A stretch of 64,000 bases of DNA, taken from positions 97,096 through 161,095 of the forward strand of contig NZ_FOLD01000010.1 in NCBI RefSeq assembly GCF_900112225.1. The letters are read 5' to 3'. A model generated the notes under the pieces. The model saw only the letters and a list, made by a program, of their open reading frames with translations, was not told the DNA's origin and did no database searches. This stretch comes from Massilia yuzhufengensis. GTDB taxonomy: Bacteria > Pseudomonadota > Gammaproteobacteria > Burkholderiales > Burkholderiaceae_D. Within the stretch, counting starts at the first letter, position 1. The number at the start of each line of letters is the position of its first letter. A program made the translations under genes and the position numbers. Below are positions 34,998 to 43,466 of the stretch, piece by piece.

Positions 34998-36446
34998 ATG
35001 AATTCGATGCTGTTAGACGTCACCGACGCCGCCGTTCCGACCGCTCCCGCGATCCGGGAGCGCGCGAAGGCCCTGTATTTTTCGCTGTACGACGCTCCGG
35101 CGTCCAATCCGGACGAGGCGCGCGCCTACGTCGCCGACCAGGTCGCCGCCGTACAAGCGCTCCCGAGCGACCTGCCGCCCACGCTGGCCGAGCTGCCGGC
35201 CTGGGTCGACCAGCGCACCGACGCCGTCGGCGCCCAGTACCGCGACTACCTCGCCGCGCGCAAGAACGGCGCGCCGCGCCGCTATTTCTCGTGCCGCGCG
35301 CACGCCCTGTACTTCATCAAGGCGGTGGCGCCGACCAAGCTGGTGGACGGCGCCTGGCTGTATGGCCTGCTCAAGCAGTGGGACAACCCGGCCTACCATG
35401 AGCTGATCAAGACCTACCTCGAAGAGCTGGGCGAGGGCGCGCCGAGCAAGAACCACGTGACCATCTACCGCAAGCTGCTGGCCACCCACGGCTGCGAGGG
35501 ATGGGAAGGGCTGAGCGACGACCATTTCGTGCAAGGCGCGATCCAGCTCGCGCTCGGCCACCACGCCGAGCACTTCCTGCCAGAGATCATCGGCTACAAC
35601 CTGGGCTACGAACAGCTGCCGCTGCACCTGCTCATCACCTCGTACGAGCTCAATGAATTCGGCATCGACCCGTATTACTTCACGCTGCACGTCACGGTGG
35701 ACAATGCCGCCAGCGGCCACGCCCAGAAAGCGGTGCAGGCGCTGGTGAACCTGATGCCGCGCGTGGGCGACCGCGACGCTTTCTACCGCCGCGTGCTCGA
35801 CGGCTACCGCCTCAACGACATCGGCGCCAGCACCACCTCGACCATCGCCGAGTTCGACCTGGAGCAGGAACTGGTGGACATTCTCGCGGCCAAGAGCAAC
35901 GTGGGCAAGAACATGCACTCGGATTACTGCCGCGTGGCGGGCCGCTCGGTCAATGACTGGCTGGGCGACCCGGCCCGGATCCCCGATTTCCTCGCCTCGC
36001 TGGAACAGGCCGGCTGGATCAAGCGCGGTGAAGACGTGGAGCACAGCCGCTTCTGGCGCCTGGTGCACGGCGAGAAGGCCGAGATGTTCGGCGTCTTCAG
36101 CGCCTACGAGCAGCAGGTGCTGCGCGACTGGATCACCACGGCGCCGGACGGCAAGCGCGCCAAAGGACCGCGCGCCCTGAGCTGGCGCGCGCGCCAGCGC
36201 ACGCTCGACAACCTCGGCCAGGACGCAGACCGCAGCGAGCATTTCCCTGAACGCGGCCTGATCCGCCGCCACCCGCGCCTGGAAGCGCCGGACAACGAAC
36301 TGCGGCTGCTGGAAGAGCAGGTGGCCGCGGCCGCCGGCAAGCAGCAGGCAATGGAACTGCTGGGCGGACTGATGTCGCCCGAGATCCACCACACGGCGGT
36401 GGGCCTGATGGCCACCCGCATGTACACGCGGCTGTTCGAATCCTGA
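34998..36446 (+). CDS. haem-oxygenase-like presumptive diiron protein next to cphA
   Basis: This 482-residue protein belongs to the iron-containing redox enzyme (HO-like diiron) group. The fold region (about 115-300) holds candidate metal ligands in repeated helices: Glu142/Glu143 (YLEELGEG), His188/His189 and Glu191 (GHHAEHFLPE), Glu217/Glu220 (SYELNEFGID), His231, Asp235 (TVDNAASG) and His241. Family members oxidise or decarboxylate amine or fatty-acid-like substrates. Its own substrate is unknown. The N-terminal ~100 and C-terminal ~150 residues match nothing I recognise. It starts 148 bases after the ThDP gene and ends 75 bases before cphA, with a hairpin between, so it may be co-transcribed with cphA. 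Confidence 0.75.
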   Translation: MNSMLLDVTDAAVPTAPAIRERAKALYFSLYDAPASNPDEARAYVADQVAAVQALPSDLPPTLAELPAWVDQRTDAVGAQYRDYLAARKNGAPRRYFSCRAHALYFIKAVAPTKLVDGAWLYGLLKQWDNPAYHELIKTYLEELGEGAPSKNHVTIYRKLLATHGCEGWEGLSDDHFVQGAIQLALGHHAEHFLPEIIGYNLGYEQLPLHLLITSYELNEFGIDPYYFTLHVTVDNAASGHAQKAVQALVNLMPRVGDRDAFYRRVLDGYRLNDIGASTTSTIAEFDLEQELVDILAAKSNVGKNMHSDYCRVAGRSVNDWLGDPARIPDFLASLEQAGWIKRGEDVEHSRFWRLVHGEKAEMFGVFSAYEQQVLRDWITTAPDGKRAKGPRALSWRARQRTLDNLGQDADRSEHFPERGLIRRHPRLEAPDNELRLLEEQVAAAAGKQQAMELLGGLMSPEIHHTAVGLMATRMYTRLFES

Positions 36447-36471
36447 GCGGCCGCAGCACCGGTTTGACCCG

Positions 36472-36495
36472 CATGCCGGACCTTTGTCCGGCATG
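36472..36495 (+). promoter_or_regulatory. perfect hairpin between the diiron gene and cphA
   Basis: A 10-bp perfect stem (CATGCCGGAC and its complement) with a four-base loop CTTT lies 26 bases after the upstream stop and 26 bases before the cphA GTG. No T run follows, so it is more likely an RNA stability or attenuation element than a terminator. Confidence 0.6.
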
Positions 36496-36521
36496 TTCAC
36501 AACGATTACAAGGATACATTC

Positions 36522-39152
36522 GTGCAAATCCTGGAACAACGCTTCCTGCGCGGGCCTAACGTCCACGCCGATTCCCCCTGCCTGCTCAGCGTGATCGACC
36601 TGCAGGACCTGTACGGCCTCTCCTCGAACGACATCCCCGGCTTCAACGACGCGCTGCTGGCGGCGCTGCCGTCGCTCCACGGCCAGCTGCTGCCGACCGG
36701 CCAGCGCGGCGGCTTCGCGCAGCGCCTGCGCGAAGGCACCTATCTCGGCCGCGTGATCGAGCAAGTGACGCTCGACCTGCAGACCCAGGCCGGCGCACCC
36801 GCCAGCTACGGGCGCACGCGCCCGGTCTCGGGCCGCCCGGGCCAGTTCCGCATCGTCTGCGCCTACGCGATGGAAAAGCTGATCCAGCCGGCCTTCGAGC
36901 TGGCGATCGACCTGGTCACCGCCCTGGCCAACGGCGAAGCATTCGAGCCCGGCCCGCGCCTGGACGAACTGCGCGCCATCGTCGCGCGCCATGCGATCGG
37001 CACCAGCACAGCGGCGGTGCTGGCCGCGGCGCACGAGCGCGGCATCCCGACCCAGCGCATTACCGAAGACGCCAACCTGTTCCTGCTGGGATGGGGCGCG
37101 AAGCAGAAACGCCTGCAGGCCACCACCACCGGCGACACCAGCTTCATCGCCGTCAAGATCGCCAGCGACAAGCAGCTCACCAAGGCCTTGCTCAACGAGG
37201 CCGGCGTGCCGGTGCCGGAAGGCGCGGTCGTGACCAGCGTGGAAGAAGCCCAGCGCGTGGCCGCGCGCATGAAGGCGCCGGTCACCCTCAAGCCGCTCGA
37301 CGGCAACCAGGGCAAGGGCGTGACGGTCGACTGCCGCGATCCGGACAGCGTCGCGCGCGCCTTCGCGTTCGCGCGCGACTTCGGCCGCAGGATCATCGTC
37401 GAGCGCTTCGTGCAGGGGCGCGACTACCGCGTGCTGGTGGCCAACGGCGACGTGGCGGCCGCATCCTGCCGCCGCCCGGCCCACGTGGTGGGCGACGGCA
37501 GCGCCAGCATCCGCGAGCTGGTCGAGCGCGAGAACCAGAATCCCGCGCGCGGCGCCGGCCACACCAACATCCTCACCCGCATCGCACTGGACGACCACGC
37601 GGCCGACATGCTGCGCAAGCAGGGCTTCGACTTCGACAGCGTGCTGCCGGCGGGCGTGGCGGCCGAACTGCGCGGCAATGCCAACCTGTCCACCGGCGGC
37701 ACCGCCGAGGACGTGACCGACCTGCTGCCGGAAGCCACGCGCCTGATGTGCGTGCGCGCCGCGGCCAAGATCGGCCTGGACGTGGCCGGCATCGACATCG
37801 TGTGCCGCGACATCGCGCTGCCGCTGGAAGCCCAGCAGGGCGCCGTGATCGAGGTCAACGCCGCGCCCGGCATCCGCATGCACCAGTACCCCAGCAGCGG
37901 TAGTCCGCGCGACGCCGGCGACGCCATCGTCCAGGGCCTCATGCAGGACTCCGATGGCCGCATCCCGACCATCGCCGTCACCGGCACCAACGGCAAGACC
38001 ACCACCACGCTGCTGATCGCGCACACCGTGCGCATGGCCGGCAAGGTGGCCGGCGTGACCACCACCGAGGGCGTCTTCATCGACGGCAAGCAGGTCGCCA
38101 AGGGCGACTGCACCGGCTACTGGTCGGCGCGCACCGTGCTCGGTTCGCCCGAAGTCGAATTCGCCGTGCTGGAAACCGCGCGCGGCGGCATCCTCAAGCG
38201 CGGCCTGGCCTTCGACCGCTGCGACGTGGGCGTGGTGCTGAACATCGCCGCCGACCACCTGGGCCTGGATGGCGTGGACACCGTGGAAGACCTGGCCCAG
38301 GTCAAGGCGGTGGTGGCGACATCGGCCGCCAAAGCGGTGGTGCTCAACGCCGAGGACCCGCTGTGCGTGGCCATGGGGCGCCGCACCAAGCCGGAAGCGG
38401 AAATCGTGTATTTCTCGATGGACCCGGAGAACCCGGTCTTCCTCAAGCACCTGGAAGAAGGCGGGCGCGGCGTCTACCTGCAGGACAATGCGGTGGTGGT
38501 GGCCGACGAGAACCTGCACCAGGAACTGCTGCGGGTCGAGAGCATGCCCGTCGCTTTCGGGGGCAGCGCGCGCTTCAACATCGCCAACAGCCTGGCGGCG
38601 GCCGCCGCCCTGATGGCGTCGGGCTTCACCAACCTGCAGATCGCCACCGGCCTGTCGACCTTCGTCTCGAACGGCCGCACCAACCCGCTGCGCACCAATA
38701 TGTTCGACATCCGCGGCGTGACCGTGATCGTCGACTATGCGCACAATCCGGCCGCCTACCGCGCGATGGCCGACATGGCGCGCTCCATGCTGCCGGGGCA
38801 ACTGGTGGGCATCGTCACCGCACCGGGCGACCGCCGCGACGAAGACCTGCGCGAGGTAGGCCGGGTATGCGGCGCGCGTTTCGACGAGCTGGTGGTCTAC
38901 GAATCGCAGAGCCGCGGGCGCGAAGTGGGCGAAGCGGTGGACCTGATCCTGGATGGGGCCGAGGAAGCGGCGGGAATGAGCGACACGCTGCACCGCGTAA
39001 TCGAGGTGGGAGAGGCGATCCGCCACGGCCTGTCGCTGTGCCAGCCGGGGGATGTGCTGGTGTTCGCGTGCGGCTCGTCGCTGCAGGTGTTCGTCGATGC
39101 GCTGCGGGTGAATGATCCGGAGAGTGCGGACCAGGTGGCGGGGCAGGTGTGA
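36522..39152 (+). CDS. cphA: cyanophycin synthetase, copy 1
   Basis: Cyanophycin synthetase (876 residues) polymerises Asp and Arg into multi-L-arginyl-poly-L-aspartate using ATP. Domains in order: N-terminal domain (about 1-160), ATP-grasp (about 215-480; PLDGNQGKG near 258, EVNAAPGIRMHQYP near 444-457), and Mur-ligase-like domain with the P-loop GTNGKTTT at 488-495 and the DYAHNPAAYRAM region near 742. Both active sites look intact, so full-length CphA1 chemistry is expected. The start is a GTG with AGGA seven bases upstream. It is downstream of the diiron-type gene and converges on the minus-strand cph operon. Length fits the family. Confidence 0.93.
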   Translation: MQILEQRFLRGPNVHADSPCLLSVIDLQDLYGLSSNDIPGFNDALLAALPSLHGQLLPTGQRGGFAQRLREGTYLGRVIEQVTLDLQTQAGAPASYGRTRPVSGRPGQFRIVCAYAMEKLIQPAFELAIDLVTALANGEAFEPGPRLDELRAIVARHAIGTSTAAVLAAAHERGIPTQRITEDANLFLLGWGAKQKRLQATTTGDTSFIAVKIASDKQLTKALLNEAGVPVPEGAVVTSVEEAQRVAARMKAPVTLKPLDGNQGKGVTVDCRDPDSVARAFAFARDFGRRIIVERFVQGRDYRVLVANGDVAAASCRRPAHVVGDGSASIRELVERENQNPARGAGHTNILTRIALDDHAADMLRKQGFDFDSVLPAGVAAELRGNANLSTGGTAEDVTDLLPEATRLMCVRAAAKIGLDVAGIDIVCRDIALPLEAQQGAVIEVNAAPGIRMHQYPSSGSPRDAGDAIVQGLMQDSDGRIPTIAVTGTNGKTTTTLLIAHTVRMAGKVAGVTTTEGVFIDGKQVAKGDCTGYWSARTVLGSPEVEFAVLETARGGILKRGLAFDRCDVGVVLNIAADHLGLDGVDTVEDLAQVKAVVATSAAKAVVLNAEDPLCVAMGRRTKPEAEIVYFSMDPENPVFLKHLEEGGRGVYLQDNAVVVADENLHQELLRVESMPVAFGGSARFNIANSLAAAAALMASGFTNLQIATGLSTFVSNGRTNPLRTNMFDIRGVTVIVDYAHNPAAYRAMADMARSMLPGQLVGIVTAPGDRRDEDLREVGRVCGARFDELVVYESQSRGREVGEAVDLILDGAEEAAGMSDTLHRVIEVGEAIRHGLSLCQPGDVLVFACGSSLQVFVDALRVNDPESADQVAGQV

Positions 39153-39161
39153 TCAGTTAGC

Positions 39162-39230
39162 CGAAAAACCGTCGCCCCGGCGCAGGCCGGGGCCCAAGTT
39201 AGCGCTTCAATAGCGCGTACGACGGTTTTT
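39162..39230. repeat. compound inverted repeat 3' of cphA
   Basis: The outer arms AAAAACCGTCG (39163-39173) and its complement (39219-39229) enclose a CCGGC-type palindrome GCCCCGGC-GCAG-GCCGGGGC (39173-39192). This is one of several relatives in the window and may also end transcription of cphA and of the barrel gene. Confidence 0.55.
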
Positions 39231-39261
39231 AGGGGAACAATGGAATGGAGCAGGCTGGAAG

Positions 39262-39789
39262 CTAAAACTCGAACTTCAGCCCAAAACTCCACACATCGGA
39301 CTTCGCGCCCGCCTTCTTGTCCTTCCCAAAGCGTTCATACTCCGCCGTAACCGCCACCTTCTGCGTCACTGCGTACTGGATCCCGAACGCCCCATACAAT
39401 CCCGTATCGTTGTCCTTGCGCGTCACGCCCACGGTCGTGGTCTTGCGCTGGCTCTGCGCCACGCCCAGCTTGCCATAGGCCGACAGCCGGTCCATCAGGG
39501 GCTTGGTGAAGCGCGCCGCCACATACGTTCCGAAACCACCCAGGTCGATCGTCCGCGCTTCCGGCGCCGGCGTCGCCTTCCTGAAGTCGATCACGCCGCC
39601 TTCCACCGCGAGGCTATCGCTGAACGCGTAGCCGCCGAACAGCTTGGGATTGATCTTCGATGTCCCGTCGATCCGCTCCGCGGCTGCCGCGGCGACGCCG
39701 ACATAGGCATGCGGCGCGGTTTGCTCGGCCTGGGCGGCGCCCGCCAGGGCAAGGAAGACCACGAATGCGGTGGAAAGGAAAAGCTTCAT
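39262..39789 (-). CDS. small outer-membrane beta-barrel protein
   Basis: This 175-residue protein has a cleavable signal (MKLFLSTAFVVFLALAGAAQA) and then an alternating pattern typical of 8-strand barrels of the OmpA/OmpX or OMP_b-brl type: HAYVGVAAAAAE, PKLFGGYAFSDSLAVEGGVIDF, LGGFGTYVAARFTKPL, GLYGAFGIQYAVTQKVAVTAEYERF, ending VWSFGLKFEF with a C-terminal Phe as in barrel proteins. I took the ATG at 39789; one nine bases further upstream (39798) is possible. It stands alone between the two cph units, converging on cphA copy 1. No function can be tied to cyanophycin. Confidence 0.8.
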   Translation of the reverse strand: MKLFLSTAFVVFLALAGAAQAEQTAPHAYVGVAAAAAERIDGTSKINPKLFGGYAFSDSLAVEGGVIDFRKATPAPEARTIDLGGFGTYVAARFTKPLMDRLSAYGKLGVAQSQRKTTTVGVTRKDNDTGLYGAFGIQYAVTQKVAVTAEYERFGKDKKAGAKSDVWSFGLKFEF

Positions 39790-39953
39790 GTGCGTCATCC
39801 AGTGTTACTGTCGAGTTTCGAGGTGGAAAGATAACAGGCGGGCGTCGCTGCAAAAGCCCGAAAGTCGTAATACTTGTAACAGGATGTAAGAAAATACTTA
39901 ACGGAACGTTAACCACGTCGACAGGATCGCAAATTCTCCGGTAAACGCGACAA

Positions 39954-39982
39954 CGCCGCCCCCACCCGATGGGGGGACGGCG
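39954..39982 (-). terminator. GC hairpin downstream of the minus-strand cph operon
   Basis: CGCCGCCCCCACCCG and its near-complement form a strong stem with a short loop, just beyond the stop of cphA copy 2. Its minus-strand T run is weak (TTGTCGCG), so it may act as a 3' barrier rather than a classic terminator. Confidence 0.5.
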
Positions 39983-40005
39983 TCGAAGGCACGAACGAAG
40001 GTCGA

Positions 40006-42591
40006 TCAGATCGCTTCAGCCTCGATCCTGCGCGCCAGTTCCGGTTTCTCTGGGCGAATCGCGTCGGTCAGTTCCGAAATGGTGGAACTGCAGCCGAACA
40101 CCAGCACGTCGCCCGGCTTGCACAGCGCCAGGCCATGGCGGATCGCCGCCTGCGATTCCGGCACCACGGCCAGCGAATCGTCGCCCAGGCGCCCCAGGCG
40201 GGCGCCGCGCACCAGCAGCGACGAGGTTTCGCCATCGGCGCGGCCACGGTTCTCGGTCTCGTAGATCACCAGGTCGTCGAAGCCGGCGGCGCAGGTGCGG
40301 CCGATGTCGACCAGGTCGGCGTCGCGGCGGTCGCCCGGGGCGGCCACCACGCCCACCACCCGGCCGCCCGTCATCGCACGCGCGCTCTCGGCCAGCGCCG
40401 CGTAGGCGGCGCAGTTGTGGGCGTAGTCGACGATCACGGTGACGCCGTCGACGTCGAACAGGTTCGAGCGCAAGGGGTTGCTGCGGGTGTCCGAGACGAA
40501 GCTGAGCAGGCCGTCGGCGATTTCCTCGTTGCCGAAGCCGCTTGCGCTGAGCGCGGCGGCCGCGGCCAGCGCGTTGGCGACGTTGTAGCGCGCCGCGCCG
40601 CCGAGCGACACCGGCATCTGGCGCGCATCGGCCAGGGCTTCATGGCGCTCGCCATTGGCCAGCACCAGGGTCTGGTCCTGCAGGTAGGCCGCGCGCCCGC
40701 CGTTTTCCAGGTGGCGCAGCAGGGTCGGGTTGTCGGCGTCGAGCGAGAAGTAGATGACTTCGACGCCCTCGCGCAGCTGCCTGGCCATCGCCACGCAATA
40801 GTCGTCCTCGGCATTGAGCACCACGGCGCGCGCGGCGCGCTGGGCCACTACCGCCTTGACCCGGGCCAGGTCGTCGAGGGTCTCGACGCCGTCCAGGCCC
40901 AGGTGGTCGGCCGATACATTGAGCACCACCGCCACGTCGCAGCGGTCATAGGCCAGGCCGCGCTTGAGGATGCCGCCGCGCGCCGTTTCCAGCACCGCGA
41001 AGTCGACGCCCGGATCGGCCAGGATGCTGCGCGCCGAATGGTAGCCGGTGCAGTCGCCCTTCATGGTGGGCTTGCCGTCGACGTACACGCCTTCGGTGGT
41101 GGTCACGCCGGTGCGCAGGCCTGCCTTGCGGGTGGCGTGGGCGATCAGCAGCGAGGTCGTGGTCTTGCCGTTGGTGCCGGTCACGGCCACCGTCGGGATG
41201 CGGCCGTTGCACTGGCCAAACAGCGCCTCGACGATGGCGTCGCCAGCGTCGCGCGGGGTGCCGCGGCTCGGGTACTGGTGCATGCGGATGCCCGGCGCGG
41301 CATTGACTTCGATGATGCCGCCTCGCTGCTCGCGCAGCGGCTGAGCGATGTCCTGGCAGACGATGTCGATGCCGGCGATGTCCAGGCCGATGGTGCGGGC
41401 CGCGCGGATGCAGATGTCGCGGGTTTCTTGCGGCAGCAGGTCGGTCACGTCTTCGGCGGTGCCGCCGGTGGAGAGGTTGGCGTTGCCGCGCAGGTCGGCC
41501 GACACGCCGGCCGGGAGCACCGTGTCGAGACCGTATCCCTGCCTGGCCAGCGTCTCCTCGGCCAGCGCGTCCATCGGGATCCTGGTCAGGATGTTGGTAT
41601 GGCCCTCGCCGCGCGCCGGGTTGCGGTTCTCGACCTCGACCAGCTCGCGGATGCTCAGGGTGCCGTCGCCGGTCACGCAGGGCGGACGGCGCCACGAGGC
41701 GGCGGCCACCTTGCGGCCGGCGACCAGCACGCGGTAGTCGCGGCCCAGCAGGTGTTCCTCGACGATCACGCGGCGCCCGTGGCGGCGCGCGTGGGCAAAC
41801 GCGCGCGCCACCTCGTCCGGTGTGCCGCAGTTGGTGGTCACGCCCTTGCCCTGGTTGCCGTCGAGCGGCTTGACGGTGACCGCGCCCAGGCGGCGCGCGA
41901 TGCGCTGCGCGTCTTCTTCGCTCGTCGCGGTGGCGCCGCCCGGGACCGGCACGCCGGCCGCCTCGAGCAAGGCCTTGGTCAGCTGCTTGTCGCTGGCGAT
42001 GCCGACCGCGATCGAATTGGTGGCGCCGGTCATGGTCGCCTGCAGGCGCTTCTGGCGGCTGCCCCAGCCCAGCTGGAACAGGTTGGCTTCCTCGGTCAGG
42101 CGCTGGGCCGGAATGCCGCGGCGCAGCGCAGCCCGCACCACGGCGCCGGTACTGGTGCCGATCGCATGGTCCTGGGCGGTCTCGCGCAGGCGGTCCAGTT
42201 GCGCGGCCAGGTCGAACGGGCGGTCCATTGCCACCGCATGGAGCAGGTCGAGTGCGCAGCGCAGCGCGGCCACGGCCACTTTCTCGATGGTGTAGCCGCA
42301 CACGACGCGGCGCGCACCAGGCGCGCCGGCCACGGCCTGCGTCGCGCTGAAGCTGCCAGGTGCGCCGGCCAGGCGCTGCAGTTCCATGGTCACCGGTTCG
42401 ACAGCGTCGACCAGCATCGCGTCGTCGGCCAGGCGCACGCCGGCATCGGCCGGCAGCGAAGGCAGCAGCGCGAACAGGCGGGGGGCGAAGCCGGTACAGG
42501 TGGCGGCGCCCTCGGCGACGACGGCCATCAGGCAGGGCGTGGCGGCGTACAGGTTGGGGCCGCGCAGCAGGCGTTTTTCCTTGATTTTCAT
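40006..42591 (-). CDS. cphA: cyanophycin synthetase, copy 2 (CphA')
   Basis: This second full-length cyanophycin synthetase (861 residues) has the same domain order: N-terminal domain (MKIKEKRLLRGPN start), ATP-grasp (PLDGNQGKG, EVNAAPGIRMHQYP) and Mur ligase-like domain with P-loop GTNGKTTT at 472-479. The N-terminal ~100 residues diverge from copy 1, while the ATP-binding cores are very similar. Known bacteria with two tandem copies (CphA and CphA') include Cupriavidus. Here the copies sit in opposite orientation and in different operons. Its ATG overlaps the cyanophycinase stop by four bases, so translation is coupled. I infer that it provides the main polymerase of the catabolic operon. 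Confidence 0.92.
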   Translation of the reverse strand: MKIKEKRLLRGPNLYAATPCLMAVVAEGAATCTGFAPRLFALLPSLPADAGVRLADDAMLVDAVEPVTMELQRLAGAPGSFSATQAVAGAPGARRVVCGYTIEKVAVAALRCALDLLHAVAMDRPFDLAAQLDRLRETAQDHAIGTSTGAVVRAALRRGIPAQRLTEEANLFQLGWGSRQKRLQATMTGATNSIAVGIASDKQLTKALLEAAGVPVPGGATATSEEDAQRIARRLGAVTVKPLDGNQGKGVTTNCGTPDEVARAFAHARRHGRRVIVEEHLLGRDYRVLVAGRKVAAASWRRPPCVTGDGTLSIRELVEVENRNPARGEGHTNILTRIPMDALAEETLARQGYGLDTVLPAGVSADLRGNANLSTGGTAEDVTDLLPQETRDICIRAARTIGLDIAGIDIVCQDIAQPLREQRGGIIEVNAAPGIRMHQYPSRGTPRDAGDAIVEALFGQCNGRIPTVAVTGTNGKTTTSLLIAHATRKAGLRTGVTTTEGVYVDGKPTMKGDCTGYHSARSILADPGVDFAVLETARGGILKRGLAYDRCDVAVVLNVSADHLGLDGVETLDDLARVKAVVAQRAARAVVLNAEDDYCVAMARQLREGVEVIYFSLDADNPTLLRHLENGGRAAYLQDQTLVLANGERHEALADARQMPVSLGGAARYNVANALAAAAALSASGFGNEEIADGLLSFVSDTRSNPLRSNLFDVDGVTVIVDYAHNCAAYAALAESARAMTGGRVVGVVAAPGDRRDADLVDIGRTCAAGFDDLVIYETENRGRADGETSSLLVRGARLGRLGDDSLAVVPESQAAIRHGLALCKPGDVLVFGCSSTISELTDAIRPEKPELARRIEAEAI

Positions 42592-43466
42592 GAAATCGGG
42601 TTCCGTTTGGTGATGTTTTCGAGGATGTCGAGCAGCTGGGGCGGCAAGCGTTTCCCGGGTTCGGTGTCGGCGGTCGGCAGCTGGTAGCTGCTGCCGGCAG
42701 GAAGCAGGTGCAGGCGCACGTCGATCAGTTCCGGCGTATCGCGGTCCTTGATGTCGGCCACGTTGGTGATCATGGTGCGGCCATCGACGATCGTGACCGC
42801 ACCCTGGCCCAGCACCTCGATGCCGCTGCCCAGCGCGACCACGAGGGCGGTGTCCTCGTCGATGCCGATGCCCTGCAGATAGGGGTTCTGGGCCACGATG
42901 GTCAGGAGGCGCGACAGGCGCTGGCGCTCCGAGAAGTGCTGGTCGATCACCACCCGGTGCAGGAAGCCCAGGCCGGCGCCGAGGCTCACCGAGCCTTTTT
43001 CGGGCAGGGTCTCGACCCGGCCCGTGGCCAGCATGTGGCCCGACATGGCGGAAGCGCCGGCGCTGGTGCCGCCGATGGTGGCGCCGCGAATCTTCAGCGC
43101 GACGTGCATCGCGGCGTCCAGGGCGCTGCCGCCGATCAGCGCCAGCAGGCGCTTCTGGTCGCCGCCGGTCATGAAGATTCCGGTGGCCTGGTCGACCCGG
43201 CGCACGAATTCCTCGCTGTTGGCGTCCTGGCGGCTGGTGATCAGGAGGTGGCTGCGGCACTCGACGCCGAGGTTGCCGAAGGCCTGGTCGTACATCTCCC
43301 ACATCTGGTCCGCCACCTGGCTGGCGGCGGTGATCACAACGATGTTGGCGTCGGCGCCGCCGGCCAGTTCGACGAAGCGGGTAAGGATTTCCATGCCGTG
43401 CTGGCGGTCTTCGTGGCCGCCGATGATGACGAGGTGGCCGTACTTTTCCTGGGGCTGGTTGCTCAT
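42588..43466 (-). CDS. cphB: cyanophycinase
   Basis: Cyanophycinase (292 residues) is a serine exopeptidase of the S51-like family that releases beta-Asp-Arg dipeptides from cyanophycin. The nucleophile is Ser135 in GGTSAGAS; GIFMTGGDQKRL (97-108) and IDQHFSERQRLSRLL (about 175-189) form the substrate pocket, the latter holding the His of the catalytic set. The start MSNQPQEKYGHLVIIGGHED matches the family. It overlaps by four bases at both ends, upstream with the isoaspartyl peptidase and downstream with cphA copy 2, so three genes are coupled. Length is within the cytosolic CphB range; no signal peptide is present. Confidence 0.93.
   Translation of the reverse strand: MSNQPQEKYGHLVIIGGHEDRQHGMEILTRFVELAGGADANIVVITAASQVADQMWEMYDQAFGNLGVECRSHLLITSRQDANSEEFVRRVDQATGIFMTGGDQKRLLALIGGSALDAAMHVALKIRGATIGGTSAGASAMSGHMLATGRVETLPEKGSVSLGAGLGFLHRVVIDQHFSERQRLSRLLTIVAQNPYLQGIGIDEDTALVVALGSGIEVLGQGAVTIVDGRTMITNVADIKDRDTPELIDVRLHLLPAGSSYQLPTADTEPGKRLPPQLLDILENITKRNPIS

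Noticed and set aside
35013..39026. A 1337-codon open frame antisense to the diiron and cphA genes
   Set aside because: Low-complexity Arg/His/Val/Ala-rich product of a GC-rich complement; no motif, no ribosome site.
36522..39152. Copy 1 as CphA2 (the short dipeptide-using form)
   Set aside because: It is full length and keeps both the ATP-grasp and the Mur P-loop motifs.
40135..42687. An 850-codon open frame antisense to cphA copy 2
   Set aside because: Shadow of the coding strand; repetitive Val/Ala/Gly/Arg composition only.
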